Part shown: positions 8,111 through 17,388 of the stretch, piece by piece
Numbering within the stretch: position 1 is the stretch's first letter
How the letters are laid out: every line of letters begins with the position of its first letter
NCBI RefSeq assembly: GCF_001435835.1
Contig: NZ_AZFX01000094.1
Location: 14,161-78,160, forward strand
DNA length: 64,000 nucleotides
Origin: Lapidilactobacillus concavus DSM 17758
GTDB taxonomy: Bacteria > Bacillota > Bacilli > Lactobacillales > Lactobacillaceae
Direction: 5' to 3'
The notes under the pieces: model-generated
Databases searched by the model: none
Seen by the model: the letters and a program-made list of their open reading frames with translations, nothing else
What the model was told of the DNA's origin: nothing
Made by a program: the position numbers and the translations under genes

Positions 8111-9187
8111 CTAATCAGCAAATGTTGAATGCGTTGAACGTTTGAGTTGTTGTTTACTGCCTGGACTGTTGTAGTAACTCAAGGTTGGAAAATGGACAAC
8201 AAGTGTGGTGCCTTGCCCGACGATTGAGGACGCTGTAATTTCATGTCCTAGTTTTTGCGCTAGCTTCTGGGCAAGATAGAGGCCAAGCCCGGTCGAACGG
8301 GTATTGACTTGGCGTCCGTTTTCGCCGGTGAAACCTTTCTCGAAGATACGCGCCAGATCGGCTGACTGGATGCCAACGCCGGTATCTTGAATCAGTAATT
8401 GGAGATCATTAGGTGTCGTGGTCACACTGATTTTGATCGTGCCAGAATCCGGCGTATATTTCAAGCTATTCGTGATTAATTGTTGCAAGATGAAGCTCAG
8501 CCACTTTTGATCCGTCAACACGGTGTAATTCAAGTCGCCTTGCTCAAGTTGGATGTGTTTATGGATGAAATAGTTCATGTTGTCGCGAATGACGGGATTG
8601 ATAATGGTTTTGAGATCGTATTGTTGAATCAAGTAGTCGTTGGCAAAATTGCTTAGACGAGAATAATAGAGCACTTGCTCGACATAATGATTGATGCGGT
8701 TGATTTCATCGGTGAGTTGATAATACTTTTCTTCACCAATATCAAGTTCCAAATCATCGCTGATCAGTTGAAGTGCAGCAAGGGGAACTTTGATGTCGTG
8801 GACCCAACCATCGATAAATTCACGTTGGTCATTTTGTTCTGCGACCACATGATTCAATACTTGGCGGTGGGTCTCAATCATGGTTTCACCGTATTTCTGA
8901 ACTTGTTTTTCACTGTTCGAGTGGGCATTTGTGAGTGGTCGGTTCAAAATATTGTCTGGATCCTTGATGCGGTGCTCGATTTCTTTAAACCAATGGATGC
9001 GATTAAAATAGATCGTTCCCAGCAGTAAGGCGAGTACGAGAATCATTAAGAGGTCCAAGTAGAGTAAGTTAACGAACGAAAGCACGCGATCCGGCTCAAG
9101 CCAAATGAGGAGATTGAGTAGAAACAAACCAATGAACCAAAAAGCAATCTGAGAAAGATGGTCGCGTAAGAAATCGCGAAAAGTCAT
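8111..9187 (-). CDS. Sensor histidine kinase, BceS/intramembrane-sensing type
   Basis: Two N-terminal membrane helices (about residues 12-32 and 38-60) with almost no external loop are typical of intramembrane-sensing kinases. Dimerisation motif VHDIKVPLAALQL (about 130-142) carries the phospho-acceptor His. ATP-binding boxes follow: NSLKYTPDSG (N), DTGVGI (G1) and STGLGLYLA (G2). The partner response regulator lies just upstream in the same operon. The BceAB-like transporter about 1.8 kb away on the other strand is the likely sensor partner, as in Bce modules where the permease signals to the kinase. ATG 9187 has AGGAGG close upstream. Confidence 0.9.
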   Translation of the reverse strand: MTFRDFLRDHLSQIAFWFIGLFLLNLLIWLEPDRVLSFVNLLYLDLLMILVLALLLGTIYFNRIHWFKEIEHRIKDPDNILNRPLTNAHSNSEKQVQKYGETMIETHRQVLNHVVAEQNDQREFIDGWVHDIKVPLAALQLISDDLELDIGEEKYYQLTDEINRINHYVEQVLYYSRLSNFANDYLIQQYDLKTIINPVIRDNMNYFIHKHIQLEQGDLNYTVLTDQKWLSFILQQLITNSLKYTPDSGTIKISVTTTPNDLQLLIQDTGVGIQSADLARIFEKGFTGENGRQVNTRSTGLGLYLAQKLAQKLGHEITASSIVGQGTTLVVHFPTLSYYNSPGSKQQLKRSTHSTFAD

Positions 9188-9265
9188 AAGTACCTCCTGA
9201 GGCAGACGAGCGGCGAGAATGGATTTAAATTGATGGGGTGAGGAAGCACAATCAAGGTGAAATAA

Positions 9266-9940
9266 TTAAGGCAATAAATAACCCTGTCCAACTTTAGTGA
9301 CGATATAATCCTTCAACCCAGTTGCCTCTATTTTGCGTCGTAGGCGGTTAACATTGACTGTCAGGGTATTATCATCGACGAAGCGCTCGTCTTCCCATAA
9401 CTCACGTAAAAGCCGGTCACGCGAGATGATTTTTCCTGGTGAGTGCATCATGAATTGGAGCAGCTTATATTCGTTTTTGGAGAGATTGATCGTCTGATCG
9501 CCAACTTGAGCGTTCCCGTTCTGTAAGTTAAGTTTCAGCCCGTTATGCTCGAGGAAACTGGTACTGTGTTCGTGGTAGTCATAGGTTCGTCGCAGTAGGG
9601 CATTGATCTTTGCCAGCAGTACTTCCATCGAGAAAGGTTTGTTGACGAAATCATCCGCGCCCATATTCATCGCCATCACCATATCCATGTTGGTGTTGCG
9701 CGATGAGATGAAAATGATGGGTACTTCAGAATTCTCCCGGATCTTTTGATTCCAATAGAAACCATCATATACCGGCAAATTAATGTCCGTCAAGACGAGA
9801 TCTGGCTTCTGTAACTTGAATTCATTGAAGACCTCATCGAAATCCTGAACGAGGTAGGCTTTCAATTGCCATTTTTCAAGATTTTCAGCAATTAACTTAG
9901 CGATAGTACGATCATCTTCGACAATCATGATTTTAAACAC
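9266..9940 (-). CDS. Response regulator, OmpR/PhoB family (BceR-like)
   Basis: Receiver domain with acidic pocket VEDD (about 8-11), phospho-acceptor Asp in LTDINLPVYDG (about residue 52) and Lys in NKPFS. The winged-helix DNA-binding domain (about 130-224) has the recognition pattern NTLTVNVNRLRRKIE. The start is GTG 9940 with AGGAGG at 9951-9956; a downstream ATG is possible but would cut the first strand. It is the first gene of the regulator-kinase operon. The expected target is the BceAB-like transporter at 10984-13795. Confidence 0.9.
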   Translation of the reverse strand: MFKIMIVEDDRTIAKLIAENLEKWQLKAYLVQDFDEVFNEFKLQKPDLVLTDINLPVYDGFYWNQKIRENSEVPIIFISSRNTNMDMVMAMNMGADDFVNKPFSMEVLLAKINALLRRTYDYHEHSTSFLEHNGLKLNLQNGNAQVGDQTINLSKNEYKLLQFMMHSPGKIISRDRLLRELWEDERFVDDNTLTVNVNRLRRKIEATGLKDYIVTKVGQGYLLP

Positions 9941-10415
9941 AGCGAGATAGCCTCCTATAATTAGTCTAGTTAGATGTCATCGATTCTCAATTCGATCGGA
10001 ATCATTTTCAAAGATGGAAATGATAATGTGAAGACAGACCTGATGAACGCGATGAGACAAGCTTCATTCTGGCTTTTATGTTACTGGTTTTGCGATGAAA
10101 ATACAAATCTGACTGCATGAAAAACAGCAAAGTTTATCAGGATTTAAAAATAAAAATTGTCAGCATGATGAACGAATTTTAGGAGGGACAGAGAAGGTCA
10201 CATTTAGCGTATCAATCTTCATAAAAAAAATTTGTAAAGATTGAAAAGTCGAATTGAAGCCGATTAAAGTCCAAGCTAACGCCATTATTGCTTAAATGAC
10301 GTCGGTTTTAAATCAAACTTACAAAACTGTTCGTATTCTGATATTGTATTTTGTTGATGAAATAGTATGCTCAAAGTAATAGGTCAATTATTGATCAAGA
10401 AACTAGGTGATTTTT
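9941..10415. other. Divergent intergenic region between response regulator and deoxyribosyltransferase
   Basis: 475 bases with no convincing gene. An AGGAGG at 10182-10187 has no usable start after it. CAATCTT/AAGATTG forms an inverted repeat around 10214-10241. TTACAAAACTGTT near 10319-10331 loosely resembles the TNACA-N4-TGTAA sites of BceR-type regulators. Promoters for both directions must lie here, but I cannot fix them with confidence. Confidence 0.5.
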
Positions 10416-10916
10416 GTGGTTAAAGTCTATTTAGCAGGTCCGTTTTTTGACAAGTTCGGGATTGAAGCACGACGTGTTGCGCAGGTTAAGGCAGTCCTTT
10501 CGTGTAATGAGACCGTGGACACGATTTTCAGTCCCAAAGATGAGGACGTCACGGATCCAGTAATCAGTCAATTAACTTTCATGTCGGCTGAGTGGCAGCA
10601 GGCGGTTTTCGAACACGACTTGGAAGGGCTTCTGGCAGCCGACGTCTTAGTTGTGATTGCCGACTCCGAAACAAATATGAATGGTTCCGATGATGGGACG
10701 GCATTTGAAGTGGGCTATTGGTATGCGATGAATCAAGTTCAGCAACAAGCGAATGGCGCGACGCCTAAACCGGTGGTCTTATTAGCACAATCGACTGATA
10801 AGCTTAACTTGATGCTTGCCAAGGCAACCACATATTTCACCCAGAATCTGTTAGATCTGCGGCGATTAGATTTCAACCAAATTCCACAACGTGACTTTGT
10901 CGGTGAGGTCAATTAA
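10416..10916 (+). CDS. Nucleoside 2-deoxyribosyltransferase
   Basis: It swaps the base on deoxyribonucleosides in the cytoplasm and serves nucleoside salvage, a typical Lactobacillus enzyme. The N-terminal VYLAGPFF is the family signature. SDDGTAFEVGYWYAMN contains the Asp and catalytic Glu (about residue 98) and closes the active site. Length 166 fits. GTG 10416 is chosen because AGGTGA (10405-10410) sits 5 bases upstream; the in-frame GTG at 10407 overlaps that site. It stands between the two-component genes and the ABC transporter and may be co-transcribed with the transporter, although a functional link is not obvious. Confidence 0.9.
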   Translation: MVKVYLAGPFFDKFGIEARRVAQVKAVLSCNETVDTIFSPKDEDVTDPVISQLTFMSAEWQQAVFEHDLEGLLAADVLVVIADSETNMNGSDDGTAFEVGYWYAMNQVQQQANGATPKPVVLLAQSTDKLNLMLAKATTYFTQNLLDLRRLDFNQIPQRDFVGEVN

Positions 10917-10983
10917 GTTGATTCACGGCCGGCAATCAGTCATGGTTAAGGAAGTCTGATTTAAGTACGGGGTGTGTTTAAAG

Positions 10984-11757
10984 ATGCGTATGGTTGAAGT
11001 TCAACAAGTTTCCAAAACATTTGGCGCACGTTCGACACTCGTGCGCGCATTGAATAATCTGAGTTTCAGGATTGATCGCGGTGAGTTTGTCGGCATCATG
11101 GGGCCTTCCGGTGCCGGGAAGACAACCTTATTGAATATTGTTTCAACGATTGACAAGCCTTCAACAGGGCGGGTTTATTTAGCCGGGGAAGAGATTACCC
11201 ACTTACCTGAATCGGATCTGACCACGTTGCGGCGAGATCAAATTGGGTTTATTTTCCAGGATCTCAATTTATTGTCGGCCCTGACGATTAGAGAGAATAT
11301 TGTTTTTCCATTGACTCTGACCGCAGTTCCAGGTCAAGAAATTCAGAAGCGTTTGGCTCACTTCAGTCAACAGTTGGAACTCGGTCATCTATTGGATTGC
11401 TATCCGGATGAATTGTCGATTGGGCAGAAGCAGCGTGTTTCCGCAGCGCGCGCTTTAATGACCAAGCCGCAAATTTTGTTTGCCGATGAACCGACCGGCA
11501 GTTTGGACTCCAAATCGGCAACGGAACTCTTGCAATACTTAGCAACAATTAATTTGGATGATGAAACGACGATCATGATGGTGACCCATGACGCGTTCAC
11601 GGCCAGTTACTGCAATCGCATCATTTTTATTAAAGATGGTGCTTTCTATTCAGAAGTTGTGCGTTCAGGCTCACGTCAACATTTCTTCGATCAGATCATT
11701 GACATGCAGGCAGCTATCGGTGGAGGTGTTCGGCGTGATCGCACAAACCGCTTTTAA
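10984..11757 (+). CDS. ABC transporter ATP-binding protein, BceA/MacB type
   Basis: ATPase subunit of a BceAB-like transporter that removes cell-wall-active peptides from their lipid targets. Walker A is GPSGAGKTT (about residues 40-48), Q-loop FIFQDLN, signature LSIGQKQR (a variant of LSGGQ), Walker B LFADEPTGSLDS and the H-loop TH. ATG 10984 follows GGGGTG at 10969-10974. The 3' end overlaps the permease start by 23 bases, which indicates coupled translation. Confidence 0.9.
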   Translation: MRMVEVQQVSKTFGARSTLVRALNNLSFRIDRGEFVGIMGPSGAGKTTLLNIVSTIDKPSTGRVYLAGEEITHLPESDLTTLRRDQIGFIFQDLNLLSALTIRENIVFPLTLTAVPGQEIQKRLAHFSQQLELGHLLDCYPDELSIGQKQRVSAARALMTKPQILFADEPTGSLDSKSATELLQYLATINLDDETTIMMVTHDAFTASYCNRIIFIKDGAFYSEVVRSGSRQHFFDQIIDMQAAIGGGVRRDRTNRF

Positions 11758-13795
11758 AAATTTTCGCCGTCATATCGCTAGTCGGAGTTTGTATATGGTC
11801 GCAATCTCATTACTCGTGATGGCCGCCTATGCGAGTCTAACTGCGTATACGGATGAACACTTACGTACACTAGTTAATTCCAATCCAATGTTGGTCATGT
11901 TGCTAGTGTTATTTGTGGCCATCTTGGTCTTCAGCTTGTTGATTATCTTCTATGCCAATCGGTTTTTATTACAGCAGCAGCATCAAGAAATTGGTGTTGA
12001 GATACTTTCGGGACTATCACGCGGACAGATTGCCCGCCTTTTTTCGTATGAAAATGTGCTGGGTGAGGGATTAGCATTGGTTGCGGGACTAGTCTTAGGC
12101 ATGCTGTTCAGCAAACTTTATGGCATGTTACTTTTGAGATTAATGAATGTTTCAGCGCAGATTGATCGTTGGTTTTCGTTTGAAGCCTTGTGGATGACGG
12201 TGGTTGGCTTCTTAGTAATTTTTATTGTCATTGCACTGATCGATTCATTTCGAATTTCGCGATTGAAACTTGCACAGCTGGTTTACGGACGTGTTAGTCG
12301 AACAACTTCGCCACATCCACGTCGTGATTTTGCACTTGCTTGCGTGGGCTTGGCGCTATTAATTGCCAGCTATGTTGGCTTATTCAAACTTGATTGGTTT
12401 CCAACAATCGAAAACATGCGCTTTGATCAAGCCAGCTCGTTTGCGTTGTACTTCATTAGTTTTGCATTGTTTGTTGGCGTCTGGTTGTGCTATCGCAATG
12501 CGCTGCCAGTTTTCTTATCGTGGTTACGTCGTCAACACTGGGCATTCACACGCCGCCATCTCTTAGATTTCGCGGTTGCCGGTAAAAAGTTTCGTCAGCA
12601 TTATCAATCATTGAGTCTAACGACCTTATTCGTGACAGCTTCAATCGTCATGCTGGGTTCTGCGGCGGCAATGTTTGCGTTCGGAAATCGCTCACTTCAA
12701 GAAGAAGTGCCGATTGATTTAGTCACGGATCGCCAACATCAAGCACAAGTGTTGAAGAAGATCGCGGATGCCGGTGGTCGCAGCAAGCGTCTGACGTATT
12801 TCTCAATTAAAATTGCGCCAGCACAATTAACCGGCCCCCGCCATGAGCAAATTATGGCGGGGCATACGTTGCCTCTGGAAATTATTTCGCTGACTGATTA
12901 CCAAAAAGCGAGTCGCCATCAGAATGATTTGTTACCACTAAACTTGAAACGCACGCAAAGTATGTATATTTCCCGAGATTTTTATTTACAGCACGTTCCG
13001 GAGCGGGTCCTACTACAAAATAAGGTGAAACTGGCACAATCAGGGATTCCTGATTTGCAGATCAAGGCTTTTTCAAGATCTTATCCGCTCGGAGGCTATC
13101 TCTTCTTCAATAACTTGTTGGTGGTCAATGATTCTGTCTTCGATCAATTATCATCTAAAAACAGCCGGGAGCTATTAGCCTACCAAGTGAAGCGACTACA
13201 GCCAGCCGGCCAAACATTGACAGAACTCGATGAAGCTTCTTTCAAAGATCGCGCGATGCGACAGCTGATCTATCACGATGCCAAGCATCTTAAGGATGTT
13301 CAAATGACATTGCTACGCGATGAGCCTCAGGATGATCAGGCCGATTATCTCAGCAATAACTACTATGTACGCGGGCCAGTTCATGCTTTGATCGAGCGCT
13401 CATTGGGTTTGGCTGTCTTTGTCGTCGGAACTTTAGGAATCTTAACAACTTTTGCTTGGGCGAGTATCTTCTCACTTCGCCAGCTGGCTGAGGCGCAGAA
13501 TGATCGTTTCGAATATTTGACCATGAAAAAAATAGGGATCAGTCAATCGGCTTTAACGCGTTTTGTGGTCAATTATCACCGCTTTGTCTATTTGCTTCCA
13601 GTGTTATTTGGCACCATCAATGGGCTCTTGATCATGCAAGTCGTCGGCGGTAATTTAGACCATCTACAACTCAGATTACTCTATCTTTTGACGGGAATTA
13701 TCCTGATCATTTATGAAGGATTTCATCATTTTACGATTCGCCGTTATCGACGAATCATCGAACAACTCAAGCCGTCAACACAACGGCTGAAATAA
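11735..13795 (+). CDS. ABC transporter permease, BceB/FtsX-like
   Basis: Membrane subunit of 686 residues with FtsX-type helices: one near the N-terminus, a group of three (about 60-200), further helices around 215-340 and three at the C-terminus (about 560-680). A large external domain (about 345-555) lies between, as in BceB, where it senses the peptide antibiotic. GTG 11735 is chosen because GGAGG (11722-11726) lies 8 bases upstream; longer frames run back through the ATPase gene. Together with 10984-11757 and the kinase/regulator pair at 8111-9940 it makes a complete Bce-type module. The actual ligand is unknown. Confidence 0.85.
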   Translation: MIAQTAFKNFRRHIASRSLYMVAISLLVMAAYASLTAYTDEHLRTLVNSNPMLVMLLVLFVAILVFSLLIIFYANRFLLQQQHQEIGVEILSGLSRGQIARLFSYENVLGEGLALVAGLVLGMLFSKLYGMLLLRLMNVSAQIDRWFSFEALWMTVVGFLVIFIVIALIDSFRISRLKLAQLVYGRVSRTTSPHPRRDFALACVGLALLIASYVGLFKLDWFPTIENMRFDQASSFALYFISFALFVGVWLCYRNALPVFLSWLRRQHWAFTRRHLLDFAVAGKKFRQHYQSLSLTTLFVTASIVMLGSAAAMFAFGNRSLQEEVPIDLVTDRQHQAQVLKKIADAGGRSKRLTYFSIKIAPAQLTGPRHEQIMAGHTLPLEIISLTDYQKASRHQNDLLPLNLKRTQSMYISRDFYLQHVPERVLLQNKVKLAQSGIPDLQIKAFSRSYPLGGYLFFNNLLVVNDSVFDQLSSKNSRELLAYQVKRLQPAGQTLTELDEASFKDRAMRQLIYHDAKHLKDVQMTLLRDEPQDDQADYLSNNYYVRGPVHALIERSLGLAVFVVGTLGILTTFAWASIFSLRQLAEAQNDRFEYLTMKKIGISQSALTRFVVNYHRFVYLLPVLFGTINGLLIMQVVGGNLDHLQLRLLYLLTGIILIIYEGFHHFTIRRYRRIIEQLKPSTQRLK

Positions 13796-13821
13796 TTTAG
13801 GAAGCGAGGATTCTTTTAATC

Positions 13822-14556
13822 ATGAAGTTAACTGTCTTAGGTTATTACGGAGGGTATCCAACACCACTAGCAGGCACGACCGGCTTTTTATTAACAGCTG
13901 GTGATTACCATCTGTTATTGGATTGTGGGAGTGGTGTGTTAAAAGTACTCGAACAATACTTGGATCCATTGCGACTCGACGCCGCAATCTTGACGCATTA
14001 TCATCACGATCATATCGCGGACGTGGGTGTTCTGCAGTATTATTGGCAATTGCGACAAGGTGAGCGTCAGGAGCCTGAGTTACCCATCTATGGGCATACA
14101 GAAGACCCACTAAACTTTGCCAGCCTGACTTGGGCGGGTGCGACAGAGGGACGTTCTTATGATCCTGAGGCAACTTTAAACTTGGGGCCATTAACGATCA
14201 CTTTTCAGCGCACAATCCATCCGGTGCCAACGTTTGCGATGCGAATCGTCGATGACAGGGGAAAGGTCCTTGTTTTTACCGCAGATACACGCTACTTCCC
14301 AGAATTAGCAGACTTTGCTCGTGATGCGGATCTGTTGATCACCGACACCAACTTTGATCATACGAAAACCGGCAAGCTATGGCATATGACGGCAGCACAA
14401 TCTGGTAAGTTGGCAGAACAAGCTGGCGCTAAACGTGTTTTACTGAGTCATTTGCCACAACAGATCGATCACCAACAACTTTTGAAAGAAGCAACCGAAC
14501 AAGTGACAGGTAGACCAATTGTCTGTGCGCAAACAGGAATGTCATTTGAAATTTGA
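13822..14556 (+). CDS. MBL-fold metal-dependent hydrolase (RNase Z-like)
   Basis: 244 residues. LTHYHHDHIADVG (about 54-66) supplies the HxHxDH zinc motif, DCGSGV precedes it, and HPVPTFAMRI, TADTRYF and LLSHLP give the remaining metal ligands. The family contains tRNA 3' processing nucleases, arylsulfatase-like and phosphodiesterase enzymes; this one lacks the long RNase Z flexible arm, so I call only the fold. It begins 26 bases after the permease stop with AGGAAGCGAGG upstream and may belong to the same transcript. Confidence 0.8.
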   Translation: MKLTVLGYYGGYPTPLAGTTGFLLTAGDYHLLLDCGSGVLKVLEQYLDPLRLDAAILTHYHHDHIADVGVLQYYWQLRQGERQEPELPIYGHTEDPLNFASLTWAGATEGRSYDPEATLNLGPLTITFQRTIHPVPTFAMRIVDDRGKVLVFTADTRYFPELADFARDADLLITDTNFDHTKTGKLWHMTAAQSGKLAEQAGAKRVLLSHLPQQIDHQQLLKEATEQVTGRPIVCAQTGMSFEI

Positions 14557-14894
14557 ATTTATTATTCACTGTCAAAAAGTAAGCAAAACCCAATCATACC
14601 GCGTTTCGTCCTCATTAAAATTCACAAAAAGCATTTGAAATATTTGAAAAAATTATTGTTAACATAAAAAGTATCTCTAATTGAATCCTTTTAGTTTAAA
14701 GTAACGTGGATTATAAAAAAAGTTGATAGAATGGGGTTTTGCCTAAGACTTTAGACTGATTATTTCATTTTTTAATAGAAATTCTTTTTAAATTGGGTAG
14801 AAATTCACTCCGAAAAACGATATAATATAATTGTGAATTGATTAGAGGATATTTAATCGAACTTCATAGATTTGTGGGTGAAGGAGTGAGTGGT
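14557..14894 (+). promoter_or_regulatory. Intergenic region with spx promoter
   Basis: 338 AT-rich bases without a gene. The best promoter is TTCACT (14804-14809), 16-base spacer, TATAAT (14826-14831); a second overlapping TATAAT starts at 14821. The leader to the spx start is about 60 bases. Confidence 0.6.
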
Positions 14895-15293
14895 ATGGTA
14901 AGTTTATATACATCTCCAAGTTGCACATCCTGCCGCAAAGCGCGTGCATGGTTAAAGGATCATGATATACCTTTTACAGAAAGGAATATTTTTTCTGACC
15001 CTTTGACGAAGGATGAAATAAAACAAATCTTACGTATGACCGAAGACGGCACTGAAGAAATCATCTCAACTCGTTCGAAGGTATTTCAAGAACTAGGGAT
15101 TAAGATTGATGATTTGACGATGGATGCATTGCTGAACTTGGTTGAGAAAAACCCCGGCTTATTGCGTCGTCCAATTATTATGGATGAGAAACGTCTTCAA
15201 GTAGGTTATAACGAAGACGAAATTCGTCGTTTCTTACCACGTGAGATTCGCGCATTAGAATTACAACAAGCACAACTCATGGCAGGATTTTAG
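14895..15293 (+). CDS. spx: Transcriptional regulator Spx
   Basis: ArsC-fold protein of 132 residues that binds the alpha C-terminal domain of RNA polymerase and redirects transcription under thiol stress. The redox switch CTSC is at residues 10-13, in [23 protein letters not shown] and LLRRPII are conserved. ATG 14895 has AAGGAG 8 bases before it and gives the standard N-terminus; the upstream in-frame start at 14838 does not. mecA, the adaptor for ClpP-dependent turnover, follows, a usual neighbourhood in Lactobacillales. Confidence 0.95.
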   Translation: MVSLYTSPSCTSCRKARAWLKDHDIPFTERNIFSDPLTKDEIKQILRMTEDGTEEIISTRSKVFQELGIKIDDLTMDALLNLVEKNPGLLRRPIIMDEKRLQVGYNEDEIRRFLPREIRALELQQAQLMAGF

Positions 15294-15314
15294 CAAATAA
15301 TGATTTTAGAAATG

Positions 15315-15346
15315 GTCGGGGCGCAATACCTCGGCTTTTTTGTTTT
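15315..15346 (+). terminator. Terminator after spx
   Basis: GTCGGGG (15315-15321) pairs with CCTCGGC (15329-15335) with two G-T pairs, followed by six T, G and five T. Confidence 0.75.
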
Positions 15347-15519
15347 TCTGAGCACTGAGTTTAGGGAATCTGTGGCTGAATTGAAAATTGACGAGGCGTT
15401 CGCATGCTCGTCGACCTTAATTCTTTGTTTTTTTTGCAGTGTTGATGTAGTATACTCAAGAAGAGAAACGCTACAATAGAAGTTGAATGGAATTGGTCTG
15501 AAGAAATGAGGTGGACCTG

Positions 15520-16218
15520 ATGGAAATGGAACGAGTCGATGAAAATACGATTCGCGTCGTCTTAGGTAGCGACGATTTGGAAGCACGTGGTGTGACCATG
15601 TTGGATCTGCTTGGGAATCATCAACAAATCGAGAAGTTTTTCTACAGTATTCTCGAAGAAGTCGATGCCGACCACGTCTTTGCAGATAACGATGCAGTCA
15701 CTTTTCAGGTTATGCCTAGTCACAATGGCCTTGAATTATTGATTAGTCGGTTAGACGAAGATGAAATAAATGATAAAGATTCTTTGAATAAAGCTGTTTT
15801 GAAGCGCGCAAAGAATGCGACTAAGAATCAACATCAATTAAATGATCTGCAGAAGATTTTGCAAGGTTCGGATGCAGATGACAATGATCAAGATGATTTG
15901 GAACGTTATTTAAACGATGAAGAAGTGGACGTTCGGGATGTTGTCTTGCAACTCCCCGATTTCGAAGCAATGATTCAACTAGCCGATGCCTTACGTTTAG
16001 AGGCCGGCATGTCCAATCTCTATCGTTACCGTGGGACGTATTATATTCAGCTGGTCTTGTTTACGGATGAAATGCGCGAGATGAACCCAGATGATGCCTT
16101 GACGATTGCCAAGGAATATGGGAATAAAACGACTGTCACGCCTGAAGTTTTAAGTGAGTATGGCGAGAAGATCATGGATCAGACGGCACTTGAATTAACA
16201 CGACACTATTTCTTATAA
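15520..16218 (+). CDS. mecA: Adaptor protein MecA
   Basis: ClpC adaptor that delivers substrates such as ComK/ComX or Spx for proteolysis. The N-terminus MEMERVDENTIRV is the conserved substrate-binding start. A variable acidic linker (about residues 95-130) leads to the C-terminal ClpC-binding domain, which contains FEAMIQLADAL and YIQLVLF. Length is 232. ATG 15520 has GAGGTGG 5 bases upstream; an in-frame GTG at 15511 lies inside that site. Confidence 0.93.
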   Translation: MEMERVDENTIRVVLGSDDLEARGVTMLDLLGNHQQIEKFFYSILEEVDADHVFADNDAVTFQVMPSHNGLELLISRLDEDEINDKDSLNKAVLKRAKNATKNQHQLNDLQKILQGSDADDNDQDDLERYLNDEEVDVRDVVLQLPDFEAMIQLADALRLEAGMSNLYRYRGTYYIQLVLFTDEMREMNPDDALTIAKEYGNKTTVTPEVLSEYGEKIMDQTALELTRHYFL

Positions 16219-16233
16219 CGTAACGACAAAGGA

Positions 16234-16263
16234 CTTCACCCTCGCAAACGGTGAAGTTTTTTT
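16234..16263 (+). terminator. Terminator after mecA
   Basis: CTTCACC (16234-16240) pairs with GGTGAAG (16250-16256), followed by seven T. Confidence 0.85.
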
Positions 16264-16267
16264 GTGC

Positions 16268-16319
16268 CATCAATTTCCCAAGAATGAAAGGAGATTCTAA
16301 CTTTTTGGGGTAATTGATG
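16268..16319 (+). promoter_or_regulatory. Leader hairpin upstream of coiA containing an IS3-end-like 15-mer
   Basis: CATCAATT (from 16269) can pair with AATTGATG (ending near 16319), helped by CCC/GGG inside. The loop region contains AAAGGAG and the 15-mer TCTAACTTTTTGGGG (16296-16310), identical to one arm of the palindrome at 30728-30742. A regulatory role is conjecture. Confidence 0.35.
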
Positions 16320-16323
16320 ATGG

Positions 16324-17262
16324 GTGATTAAATTGTATGCGGCATTAGATTCGAAACATCAACTGATTTATGCAATCAACGCGAATCAACATGAGCATTA
16401 TTTTTGTCCACAATGTCAGAAGATTGTTCAGTGGATCGATTCGCGTGAACATCGGCGACCTTATTTTCGTCATCAGTCGCCAGAATTGGTCGTGCGTCAA
16501 GAAAGTCGATTACATGTTGAGGGTAAGCGACAGCTGCAAGTTTATTTGCAGTTGGAGCCCGGGGTGGTTGAATCCGAGATTAGTGTCGGCGATTCGGAAC
16601 GGCGTGCTGATGTACTCTGGTTAACCGAACGGCAAACCATCGCGTTTGAGTTTCAATGTGCAAGTTTATCTACGGCGGAGTTACGCGAACGACATCAGTC
16701 CTATCAACGTTTACAAACACAAGATGTTTGGTTACTCGGCGAGACCTATTTGAGTACAAATCGTTATCAGCCGAAGAAAAACGCGTTGAAATTTATGGAT
16801 TATCGGTCTGAATGGGGGTATTACTTGGCCTTTTGGTTGCCTGACCTTGGTGAGATCCGTTTGTTTCGCCAATTGGCGTTTGAACCACCGCACGTTGGGT
16901 TGCGATTCAAAGTTGCACAATTATCATTGCGTGAGTTTGTCCGCGTGGTTCAGCAGCCTCGTCAGCTCTTAGCTGACTTACCCCATCTGCCATTGACTTT
17001 CAATCCGAGTGCCTTTCTCGCGCAACAATTGAATTTTCAACAATCAAGCTGGTTGACCCTGCAGACACAGTGTTATGAGCATGGATTCTCATTACAACAA
17101 TTACCGTCGGAGCTGTGGTTACCTCAACGTTTACCACCACTTTATTTAAGTTGGACCACACCACTTCGACGACAAGTGAGTTGGTTTTGTCAAAATGGCA
17201 CGTTAGATTGGGCAACCCGCAGTCAATTATTATTGACGACGCACTGGCCATTGCTTAATTAG
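16324..17262 (+). CDS. coiA: Competence protein CoiA-like nuclease
   Basis: 312 residues. CoiA promotes recombination of incoming DNA during transformation. The N-terminal part has FCPQCQKIVQW, a zinc-ribbon-like beginning, and HRRPYFRH. The PD-(D/E)XK core is visible as RRADVLW...IAFEFQCASLS followed by ERHQSYQ (about residues 90-130). The probable start is GTG 16324; no strong ribosome site is seen, so a nearby TTG is possible. The location after mecA is common in lactobacilli, but the usual pepF neighbour is absent here and a cyclophilin follows instead. No other competence gene lies in the window. Confidence 0.85.
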   Translation: MIKLYAALDSKHQLIYAINANQHEHYFCPQCQKIVQWIDSREHRRPYFRHQSPELVVRQESRLHVEGKRQLQVYLQLEPGVVESEISVGDSERRADVLWLTERQTIAFEFQCASLSTAELRERHQSYQRLQTQDVWLLGETYLSTNRYQPKKNALKFMDYRSEWGYYLAFWLPDLGEIRLFRQLAFEPPHVGLRFKVAQLSLREFVRVVQQPRQLLADLPHLPLTFNPSAFLAQQLNFQQSSWLTLQTQCYEHGFSLQQLPSELWLPQRLPPLYLSWTTPLRRQVSWFCQNGTLDWATRSQLLLTTHWPLLN

Positions 17263-17388
17263 ACGGCTGTGCATAGGTCGACGGGTTGAGAATCATTTCG
17301 TTGGAAGCACTTGGCGTCATTTTCAAGTTGAGATTATGGTAAGATAGGTTCAGGTTTAAATTTACAGGTTAACTCTAGGAGGTATTTC

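Noticed and set aside
10182-10260. Small gene after AGGAGG in the regulator upstream region
   Set aside because: No start codon follows at a usable distance.
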